Shown here: in pieces, positions 7,502-13,099 of the stretch | How the letters are laid out: every line of letters starts with the position of its first letter | How positions within the stretch are numbered: position 1 is the stretch's first letter | NCBI GenBank assembly: GCA_002327905.1 | Contig: DCUY01000012.1 | Span: 1 to 13,099, forward strand | Length of the DNA: 13,099 nucleotides | Reading direction: 5' to 3' | DNA from: Caldifarciminota bacterium UBA2202 | GTDB lineage: Bacteria; Hydrothermota; 32-111 | Program-made: the position numbers and the translations under genes | Notes under the pieces: generated by a model | The model's input: the letters and a program-made list of their open reading frames with translations, nothing else | Databases searched by the model: none | What the model was told of the DNA's origin: nothing

Positions 7502-7835
7502 TATTTTTATTAAGAATTACAATTTTTGAAGAGAATGATTTTAGCTCTTCTTCCGAATATGAGGAGAATGACATTACAATCAGTCTGTCTCCCCTCTGAA
7601 CCAGACGCGCGGCGCCCCCATTGACTCCTATCTCTTTCGATCCCCTCTTCGCCTCAATCACATATGTCTCAAACCTTTCTCCGTTCTCTTTGTCTATAAC
7701 AAGAACTTTTTCATAATGCAGTATGTTTGAAGCATCCATAATATCTCTGTCTATGGATATGCTCCCTTCATAATTGATATCTGCAACAGTGACTATTGCG
7801 TTATGTATCTTTGACTTCAGCATAATTCTGTTCAT
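7467..7835 (-). CDS. panD: Aspartate 1-decarboxylase proenzyme
   Basis: PanD decarboxylates L-aspartate to beta-alanine for pantothenate and coenzyme A synthesis. The proenzyme cleaves itself between Gly24 and Ser25, and Ser25 becomes the pyruvoyl cofactor. The segment INYEGSISID contains that Gly-Ser pair. Other conserved features are K9 and H11 (LKSKIH), RFETYVIEAKRGS, and NGGAARLVQRGDRLIV. A GTG at 7841 would give 124 residues, but the ATG at 7835 is preferred: the ribosome binding site GAGG is five bases before it and overlaps the GTG, and this start places the cleavage site at exactly 24/25 as in E. coli PanD. The protein has 122 residues, with a short C-terminal tail that overlaps lipA. 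It is the first gene of the operon, behind a near-consensus promoter. No panZ-like maturation factor is visible. Confidence 0.95.
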   Translation of the reverse strand: MNRIMLKSKIHNAIVTVADINYEGSISIDRDIMDASNILHYEKVLVIDKENGERFETYVIEAKRGSKEIGVNGGAARLVQRGDRLIVMSFSSYSEEELKSFSSKIVILNKNNEITDTFTRGI

Positions 7836-7841
7836 TAACAC

Positions 7842-7847
7842 CTCTTT
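7842..7847 (-). promoter_or_regulatory. Ribosome binding site that decides the panD start
   Basis: On the minus strand the sequence AAGAGGTGTTAATG places GAGG five bases before the ATG at 7835. The upstream in-frame GTG (7841) overlaps this site, so it is an unlikely start. Confidence 0.6.
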
Positions 7848-7861
7848 TTAATTAGCTTAAT

Positions 7862-7889
7862 ATTATATTTTATTATTATAGAATGTCAA
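7862..7889 (-). promoter_or_regulatory. Near-consensus sigma70-type promoter of the panD-lipA operon
   Basis: The minus strand carries a perfect TTGACA (7889-7884), a 16-base AT-rich spacer, and a perfect TATAAT (7867-7862), followed by a start region near 7855, roughly 20 bases before the panD ATG at 7835. Both hexamers match the housekeeping sigma consensus exactly. This suggests strong, constitutive expression of the six-gene operon. No operator or riboswitch is evident in the short leader. Confidence 0.8.
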
Positions 7890-7925
7890 GAGAAAATAAT
7901 TAGACTTTCTTCCATATTTTCTGCT

Positions 7926-8024
7926 ATGTCGTTCACACTTTTTTACCGAAAGACGGATTTTACGGACGCAGACCTGAAAAGAACCGAGAGCGGCAATTTG
8001 AGGATTTTAATAACGGTAAAATAA
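7926..8024 (+). other. Doubtful 32-codon ORF in the divergent intergenic region
   Basis: An ATG-to-TAA frame of 32 codons begins MSFTLFYRKTDFTDADLK. It has no ribosome binding site and matches no family I recognise. The patch is richer in G and C than the flanking intergenic DNA, which is almost all A and T. The 8-base inverted pair TTTTACCG (7941-7948) and CGGTAAAA (8014-8021) encloses most of it, so a structured RNA or a remnant of a lost gene is as likely as a coding sequence. I would not annotate it as a protein without further evidence. Confidence 0.2.
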
Positions 8025-8051
8025 AGCAATGAAGTAAATGTATTTTTAGTA

Positions 8052-8079
8052 TTGTTTTTTAAATTAACAATGCTATAAT
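8052..8079 (+). promoter_or_regulatory. Candidate promoter of the C25 protease gene
   Basis: TTGTTT (8052-8057) and a perfect TATAAT (8074-8079) are separated by 16 bases. Transcription would start near 8086, leaving a leader of about 23 bases that contains the strong ribosome binding site AAGGAGG (8097-8103), five bases from the ATG. The -35 box is weak (three of six positions), which suggests lower or regulated expression compared with the divergent panD promoter. Confidence 0.55.
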
Positions 8080-8108
8080 AATATGGTTCAAATAAAAAGG
8101 AGGCAATT

Positions 8109-11100
8109 ATGAAAAAATCAATTTTAAGTACTTTTATGGTTTTTCTATTCGTCTTGTTAGTTTATCCGGACTTTATTGATTATACCGAATATTTTCCTAA
8201 AACCGATTTATCAGTTGAAACCAGAGACGGATTTGATCTGATTAAACTCAAAGGATGCTCCTATACCGAAACACACGGCTATCCTCTTCTTCCTGTTAAA
8301 AATATATCCCTTTTGATACCTTCAGGAGCTGTAGCAGACAGTGTGAATGTGCTTGAATCGGATATTGTCGAACTTGAAGGTGCGTTTAATGTTTATCCTT
8401 CACAGGAGAGACAGCCAATAATATATCCTGTCAAAGAGTGGGTGTTGACCGGACAATCTTACGAAGCATATTCATCTGCATCCGAATATCCGGCTGAAAC
8501 TGCGGTATTGCACGATACAGGCAACAAATCGGGATACTCAATTGTATCGGTTAGAATTAATCCTGTCAAATATATTGCCTCTGAAAAACGACTCAGTCTA
8601 AATCAGTCAGTAAAGATCAGAGTCTTCTTTCACAATCAGTTTCCAAGAAGCATTACTGAAAACCAGAGAGGTTTTTTTGAAAAAGATGTTCTAACGGCAA
8701 TTGAGAACAAAACAGACATAAAGAACTTTTCTCCGAATATAAAATCTGCTGAAAAAAGAGCAAAATCTCTCCCGCTGGGTTCTTATGATCTGGTTATTAT
8801 TACGAGTTCCGCGCTGAAACCATACTTTGAGGATTTCGCATACTATAAAACAAAGAGAGGAATTGCCACAGAAATTTTTGAAGTTGAATCAATATATTCC
8901 CAATACACAGGCAGAGACAATCCGGAAAAAATAAGAAATTTCATAACAGATGCTTATGCCAATTGGGGAATATCCTTTGTTCTGCTCGGAGGACAGGCAG
9001 ACTATGAAAATGGGCAGGAAATTGTTCCCAGAAGAGATGCCTTTTATATTACAAGCGGAGCATTTTATTATCCTGATGAAGATACGATCCCGACAGATTT
9101 GTATTACAGTGATTTGGACGGCGATTGGGATTTCAATGGAAACGATATATTCGGTGAAGAGACTGACGAGGTTGATATGTACAGTGATGTGTATGTGGGA
9201 AGAGCTCCTGTTTTAACTGAACTTGACTGCAATATTTTCATTTCCAAAGTTATCCTTTATGAAGAGAACCCACCGGCATCGGATTTTATAGAACGACTTC
9301 TTCTGCCGACGGCTATTTTATGGACATCTTATGACGAAACTATGTGCGGAGAAATCTTAGCCGCAATGGCTCCTCCATCCTATCAAGTCACAAGAATGTA
9401 TGAAAGAAATAGTGAATTGACTCAAGCAGGATTTAATACTGCTTATAATGACGGCTACGGATTTATACATTATGTGGGACACGGCAATGAATACGGGGTT
9501 TATACATATTATGCCGATGCCTTCCAAAACAGCAATGATGTTTTAAATTCTTCAAATGGAGACAAGACCGGTATATTCAATTCAATTGCCTGTATGTCAG
9601 GAGCCCTTGATTATGTTTCGGGAGGCAATTCATTTGCCGAACATTTCGGAATACAGAATGGCGGAGGAAGTCCGTCAGCAATGTTTAATTCAAGATACGG
9701 GTGGGGAAATCCTCCCGTTTTAGGTCCTTCGGAAATACTTGACACCACTTTTTTTTCAGCTCTCTTTAGAAACCAAGGATATTTTCTCGGTTCCGTACAT
9801 TCCTACTCAAAGGATGAACACATCACTGATGTGTATGACGGAGATGTTTTCAGATGGTGCATTTATGAGTTGAATTTGTGGGGCGACCCCTCAATGTTTG
9901 TTTATACTTTAAATCCCGACACACTTGCTGTTGTTCATAATAATGTTGTCCACTCAAATGAAGATTTTGTTGTGACAGTATATGATAATGACAATATAAC
10001 TCCTTTGGAGGAGGCATTTGTGACTCTCTGGTGTAAAAATGAAAAAACAGTTTATGAAAGATCTGTCACAAACAGCTCGGGAATTGCTACTATCCATGTC
10101 AACCCTTCAATAAACGGCGACACAATGATGGTCACTGTAACCAAGCGTAATTATCTTCCTTATTACAATGAGGCAATTGTTCAGCTTGACAATCCCACTC
10201 CTCCGGTTATCTTAAATATTTTCAATGATATAAGGGTGCAGACTCAGACCCCTTCTCTGAGTTTTGTTTCATCAGACCTTCAAAATGATGATATAGAATA
10301 CATGATTTATCTGGATGATGATTATTTTTTCTCCTCTCCTGATAGTTTTTTAACCGCAGTCTATGCTTCTGCAGAGACGGTTGATTTCACTTTTCCCTCT
10401 CCTTTGACTGACAATTCAACTTACTATTTGAAAATCAAAGGACGAGACCCTTCAGGCACAAACGAGTGGGGCGGCTTTTCACAGAGAAAAAACATTACTG
10501 TAACAACGGCAATGGTTCCTCTCTCATGCTCATGGTATCAGACAACGGGATTTCAGCTTCAGTCAAACACAATACTGGGCGGAGCGGTGATTAATGATGA
10601 AATAGAGATGAGTTTTATCCCTTACTCTGTTAGCGAAACTCTCAATTTTGAGGATTTTGAATCAGGAGCAATGCCTGATTATTGGGAGGCAATTGATGGC
10701 GACGAAGACGGATATACATGGTATGTTGAGAACACCGGACAGGCGGATTTGTGGGGATATGAACCTCCATCTGCCGGAAATTACTATGCGTACTATTCTG
10801 ATGATGACGCGGGAGCATCCAATACTACAGCTGAAGAATACCTGCTAACTCCAGTGATTCCTGTTAATTCGGGATTGGTCTTTGATTCACTCCTCGTTTC
10901 ATTCGGATACGGTTTTACATGGTATGAAAATACCGAAGAAATCGGAGTTCTCTACAATCTCTTTAAAAACAATTCTTGGCAGGGATGGGTTCTTGATTTC
11001 GTCTTTACTGACAATGGAAAAGGAACAGGGAAAATTGACCTTGCAAGCGAGTATCCGTTTGACTCTCTGCAATTAATTTTTATGTATACTGACGGCGGCG

Positions 11101-12059
11101 CTTGGGGATGGGCGGCCGCATTTGACAACATACTGTTTAAAATGACAAAGCCTGCAGTTAACACTCTCTCGACAGTCATATCCAAACCTGTATATTTCAA
11201 TGACCTTAATTCTTATAACGGCAGAACAAGCTGGGGCTATGCAAAATGGGAAAAATCACTCCCCGAGGACTCAATAAAATTGCAGATCGAATACTGCAAC
11301 AGTTCTGTATGGAATCTTATACCGGAATCTGACTTGTTAGGAAACTCACTTGGGTTTTTCTCGATTGGACAAACCGGAATTGTTGATCTGACATCCCTTG
11401 ATGAATCGGTCTATGATTCACTGCGCCTTAAAGCATCATTTGCAAGAGAACAAATCAAAGCCTCGGTTTATCCTTCCCTGCTTTCATGGGAATTGGGAAG
11501 CAGCGATAATTCCACAATGATAAATGAATCGGACATTGCGGCAATCTTTGAAAACAATAAGGTTATGCTCAAATGGACTTTCTCTTCGGTCAGCAGTATT
11601 TCCGGATATGAGATTTACCGCACAACTGCTGATAATAAAAACAAACGGATTTGTGCAAAAGCCGTAACTTCAGGCGGAAACAACTTCACTTTTATTGATA
11701 CTGATGAAAATATTTTTGGAAAGACCGAATATCGGGTGACAATGCACACAATTTCAGGCTCTGTACAGCTTCCTGTTGCAACAGTATTCATAAAACGAAT
11801 TAAGGAATTTTCGCTGAGCATTAAGAAAAATCTCTTCTCTGAAAATGTTTCCATTGAATATTCAATTCCTTATGATTGCACAGGCAGGCTTTCAATAATT
11901 GATAAGACCGGAAGAGAGGTAATGATTGTAAAAGATGGAAGACTCGATAAAGGTTTCCATTCATTTACCCTGCCCAAGGAGCGAATGGCATCAGGAATAT
12001 TTTTTGCCAGACTCGAGTCAGGCGGTATAATCAAAACAATAAAAATAATAAAACTTTAA
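8109..12059 (+). CDS. Secreted multidomain C25 (gingipain-type) cysteine protease
   Basis: This 1316-residue protein begins with a signal peptide (MKKSILSTFMVFLFVLLVY). A C25 propeptide-like region (about 25-215) precedes the caspase-fold catalytic domain (about 220-600). H458 in HYVGHGNE and C495 in NSIACMSGALDY fit the catalytic His and Cys; their spacing of 37 residues is close to that in gingipains. The acidic segment YSDLDGDWDFNGND may bind calcium. Next come an Ig-like domain (about 603-695), an Fn3-like domain (about 697-800), a cleaved-adhesin domain (about 838-1010; IDGDEDGYTWY, EEYLLTPVIP, AAAFDNILF), another beta-sandwich (about 1017-1132), an Fn3-like domain (about 1140-1228), and a C-terminal FlgD/Por-sorting-like domain (about 1235-1316; SIIDKTGREV, ASGIFFARLESGG, KTIKIIKL). 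It is probably secreted across both membranes and surface-attached or released. It is monocistronic, with its own promoter and terminator. Domain limits are estimates. Confidence 0.85.
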   Translation: MKKSILSTFMVFLFVLLVYPDFIDYTEYFPKTDLSVETRDGFDLIKLKGCSYTETHGYPLLPVKNISLLIPSGAVADSVNVLESDIVELEGAFNVYPSQERQPIIYPVKEWVLTGQSYEAYSSASEYPAETAVLHDTGNKSGYSIVSVRINPVKYIASEKRLSLNQSVKIRVFFHNQFPRSITENQRGFFEKDVLTAIENKTDIKNFSPNIKSAEKRAKSLPLGSYDLVIITSSALKPYFEDFAYYKTKRGIATEIFEVESIYSQYTGRDNPEKIRNFITDAYANWGISFVLLGGQADYENGQEIVPRRDAFYITSGAFYYPDEDTIPTDLYYSDLDGDWDFNGNDIFGEETDEVDMYSDVYVGRAPVLTELDCNIFISKVILYEENPPASDFIERLLLPTAILWTSYDETMCGEILAAMAPPSYQVTRMYERNSELTQAGFNTAYNDGYGFIHYVGHGNEYGVYTYYADAFQNSNDVLNSSNGDKTGIFNSIACMSGALDYVSGGNSFAEHFGIQNGGGSPSAMFNSRYGWGNPPVLGPSEILDTTFFSALFRNQGYFLGSVHSYSKDEHITDVYDGDVFRWCIYELNLWGDPSMFVYTLNPDTLAVVHNNVVHSNEDFVVTVYDNDNITPLEEAFVTLWCKNEKTVYERSVTNSSGIATIHVNPSINGDTMMVTVTKRNYLPYYNEAIVQLDNPTPPVILNIFNDIRVQTQTPSLSFVSSDLQNDDIEYMIYLDDDYFFSSPDSFLTAVYASAETVDFTFPSPLTDNSTYYLKIKGRDPSGTNEWGGFSQRKNITVTTAMVPLSCSWYQTTGFQLQSNTILGGAVINDEIEMSFIPYSVSETLNFEDFESGAMPDYWEAIDGDEDGYTWYVENTGQADLWGYEPPSAGNYYAYYSDDDAGASNTTAEEYLLTPVIPVNSGLVFDSLLVSFGYGFTWYENTEEIGVLYNLFKNNSWQGWVLDFVFTDNGKGTGKIDLASEYPFDSLQLIFMYTDGGAWGWAAAFDNILFKMTKPAVNTLSTVISKPVYFNDLNSYNGRTSWGYAKWEKSLPEDSIKLQIEYCNSSVWNLIPESDLLGNSLGFFSIGQTGIVDLTSLDESVYDSLRLKASFAREQIKASVYPSLLSWELGSSDNSTMINESDIAAIFENNKVMLKWTFSSVSSISGYEIYRTTADNKNKRICAKAVTSGGNNFTFIDTDENIFGKTEYRVTMHTISGSVQLPVATVFIKRIKEFSLSIKKNLFSENVSIEYSIPYDCTGRLSIIDKTGREVMIVKDGRLDKGFHSFTLPKERMASGIFFARLESGGIIKTIKIIKL

Positions 12060-12060
12060 A

Positions 12061-12095
12061 AATTAAAAGGGGGGCTTCAAGCCCCCTTTTTAATT
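12061..12095. terminator. Symmetrical, probably bidirectional intrinsic terminator
   Basis: A 15-bp stem (12061-12075 with 12081-12095, containing one G-T wobble at 69/87) closes on a TTCAA loop. The G/C core is followed by five T on the plus strand, so it ends transcription of the C25 protease gene, whose stop codon is immediately before it. On the minus strand the matching run is only four T, so it may also stop the convergent transposase transcript, less efficiently. Confidence 0.9.
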
Positions 12096-12145
12096 CCAAA
12101 CTTTTATTTTGTTTTTAGTTTTATCTTCGGATTTTCAAGAGTATA

Positions 12146-13063
12146 TTATACGTCGGTGCTTGATTTTTTGACTTTTTTATTTTTGTATCTATTGTATATA
12201 TGCCCCATAGAGGCACATTTTATTTCTGAAAATATATTGAATTTGCTCAACTGTTTGTATGTCATTCCGCATCTGTCCCTCATATTTACCAGCAATTCGG
12301 CTCTCAGGTTTTTTCCAATGTTTGTTCGTAAGTCTATATCAGCTATACTTAACTTATGGACTTTCTGGAATGAAGCAATCACGTCTTTTGGTTTTTCAAA
12401 ATTCTCATCAGATTTTCTCAACTTATAGGAATTTTTATTTCTTTTTCTTCTATCAAATTTTCTCAAAGCTGTTTTCATAAAACTCGGATTACCCAGCATT
12501 TCACCATATTTTGTTTTTTTTATTTTCAAGTTCTTTTCTTTCCATAAATCCAGCATCTCATAGAAATCACAATTATTCTTGAAAAGCCCCTCAACATATT
12601 CAGCATCTGTTGCGTTTGACGGTTTTTGATTAAAGTACTCTCTTATACTTGACCATTTGTATTTTTTAGGATCTTGAACATAACCAGCCCTGTATGGATT
12701 CAACATAACATACACAAGTGACATTTTAAAATATCTGTCTCCTTCAATCAGAGTAGATTTGAATCTGTTCTGGAAAACATAGCCCTTGCCTCCGTATTTT
12801 TTTCGATAGTATATTGCATAACCGCCATCCAGCTCTTTCATATAAAACGATAGTTTGTTTCCGTCGTTTCTAAGAATGATATGATAGTGATTATCCATAA
12901 CACAATAGGCAAAAATCGTAATTTTATATTTTATAGCCAATTTGAACATGAGTTTTATGAAGAAAGTTTTATCATTTTCATCCAATAATATTTTCTCGGT
13001 TAATATTCCTCTGTTCATGACATGGTGAAATGATTTTTCGAATGAAATTCTTACTCTTTTCAT
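12146..13063 (-). CDS. REP-associated-type tyrosine transposase (Y1/HUH family)
   Basis: This 305-residue protein belongs to the Y1 transposase superfamily (IS200-like / RAYT), which nicks and joins single-stranded DNA through a tyrosine. The HUH metal motif is H59-Y60-H61 in CVMDNHYHIILRN. The tyrosine-bearing helix is SLVYVMLNPYRAGYV, with Y118 the likely nucleophile. GKGYVFQNRFKSTLIEGDRY is also typical of RAYTs. The C-terminal part (about 250-295; GMTYKQLSKFNIFSE, then MGHIYNRYKNK) resembles the DnaA-like helix-turn-helix found in some RAYT groups. At 305 residues it is longer than IS200 TnpA (about 140), as expected for such RAYTs. It has a good ribosome binding site (GGAGG, four bases from the ATG). 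The frame is intact and the key residues are present, so it may be active. Its stop lies 10 bases outside the left inverted repeat. Confidence 0.9.
   Translation of the reverse strand: MKRVRISFEKSFHHVMNRGILTEKILLDENDKTFFIKLMFKLAIKYKITIFAYCVMDNHYHIILRNDGNKLSFYMKELDGGYAIYYRKKYGGKGYVFQNRFKSTLIEGDRYFKMSLVYVMLNPYRAGYVQDPKKYKWSSIREYFNQKPSNATDAEYVEGLFKNNCDFYEMLDLWKEKNLKIKKTKYGEMLGNPSFMKTALRKFDRRKRNKNSYKLRKSDENFEKPKDVIASFQKVHKLSIADIDLRTNIGKNLRAELLVNMRDRCGMTYKQLSKFNIFSEIKCASMGHIYNRYKNKKVKKSSTDV
12157..12180 (+). repeat. Left inverted repeat of the transposase unit
   Basis: The copy begins TGCTTGATTTTTTGACTTTT and overlaps the codons for the C-terminal KKSS of the transposase. Its reverse complement matches the right copy at every position of the 22 inner bases except one (A versus G). 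Confidence 0.75.
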
Positions 13064-13075
13064 TTTACCTCCGTG

Positions 13076-13099
13076 TAAAAAAAGTCAAAAAGTCAAGCA
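13076..13099 (-). repeat. Right inverted repeat of the transposase unit (may continue past the window)
   Basis: On the minus strand the copy begins TGCTTGACTTTTTGACTTTT. It contains the tandem motif TTGACTTTTTGAC and lies 13 to 36 bases upstream of the transposase ATG, in the leader or promoter region. It could therefore affect expression as well as serve as a recognition site. Confidence 0.75.

Larger units (their letters stand above)
12157..13099 (-). mobile_element. Transposase unit bracketed by inverted repeats
   Basis: The transposase gene lies between two inverted copies of a 24-base sequence (12157-12180 and 13076-13099), which match at 21 of 24 positions. The span is 943 bases, but the right copy touches the end of the window, so the true right boundary is unknown. 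The left copy is inside the last codons of the transposase gene. IS200-type elements lack terminal inverted repeats, while RAYT genes are often flanked by inverted REP sequences; this arrangement fits the second better, although no GTAG-type REP hairpin is visible. Confidence 0.6.

Noticed and set aside
7020..7529. A 169-codon open frame on the plus strand
   Set aside because: It is antisense to lipA, whose full set of cluster motifs is unambiguous. The antisense frame has no recognisable domain and is a by-product of codon composition.
7836..7841. GTG start for panD giving 124 residues
   Set aside because: The GTG overlaps the ribosome binding site, and the ATG at 7835 puts the Gly-Ser self-cleavage site at the canonical 24/25.
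10648..11200. Short open frames in other frames of the C25 protease gene
   Set aside because: They are internal to a continuous 1316-codon gene and have no family features or suitable ribosome binding sites.
12141..12151. The 11-base palindrome GTATATTATAC near the transposase stop
   Set aside because: It is too short and AT-rich to support an operator or attachment site, and no second copy is seen at the right end.
12156..12480. Plus-strand open frames opposite the transposase
   Set aside because: They are shadows of the minus-strand transposase, which keeps its HUH and tyrosine motifs over the full length.
1..13099. CRISPR array, tRNA or rRNA genes
   Set aside because: No regularly spaced direct repeats, no cloverleaf-like sequence and no rRNA-like segment was found on reading the window; almost all of it is accounted for by protein genes.

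Overview
The window is AT-rich bacterial DNA with compact, overlapping genes. An SLBB export protein, a Wzz-type co-polymerase/tyrosine kinase and a GDP-mannose dehydratase point to an envelope with exported polysaccharide. A very large secreted C25 (gingipain-type) protease with a cleaved-adhesin domain and a C-terminal sorting-like domain points to a Gram-negative of the FCB superphylum or a related candidate phylum (Cloacimonadota- or WOR-3-like). That placement is inference from domain content only.

Layout. Positions 1-2892 (minus strand) hold the start of a polysaccharide cluster: a minimal SLBB protein, a Wzz/BY-kinase fusion and the first 81 codons of gmd, which runs off the left edge. 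A plausible promoter lies just upstream of the SLBB gene. Positions 2959-7835 (minus strand) are a tight six-gene housekeeping operon in transcription order panD, lipA, mrp-like ATPase, TIM-barrel isomerase-like protein, map and M18 aminopeptidase. Four of its five junctions overlap, and the operon starts at a near-consensus sigma70-type promoter. Positions 7836-8108 are a divergent intergenic region with promoters in both directions and a more GC-rich patch holding a doubtful 32-codon ORF. Positions 8109-12059 (plus strand) are one 1316-residue secreted C25 protease, closed by a symmetrical, probably bidirectional terminator at 12061-12095. Positions 12146-13063 (minus strand) are a REP-associated-type (Y1/HUH) transposase bracketed by a near-perfect inverted repeat of about 22 bp that reaches the right edge of the window.

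How the genes may work together. PanD (beta-alanine for CoA) and LipA (lipoyl cofactor) both supply cofactors of 2-oxoacid dehydrogenase complexes. The Mrp-like protein has the CPxC cluster-carrier motif and is translationally coupled to LipA, which consumes an auxiliary Fe-S cluster, so a cluster-supply partnership is a reasonable hypothesis. Map and the M18 peptidase both act on peptide N-termini. No terminator is visible between the M18 gene and the polysaccharide genes, so readthrough is possible. I see no tRNA, rRNA or CRISPR array. The best candidates for something under-described are the inverted-repeat-bracketed transposase unit, the LipA-Mrp pairing, the SLBB-only export protein and the gingipain-like architecture. 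None is clearly a new system from this window alone.
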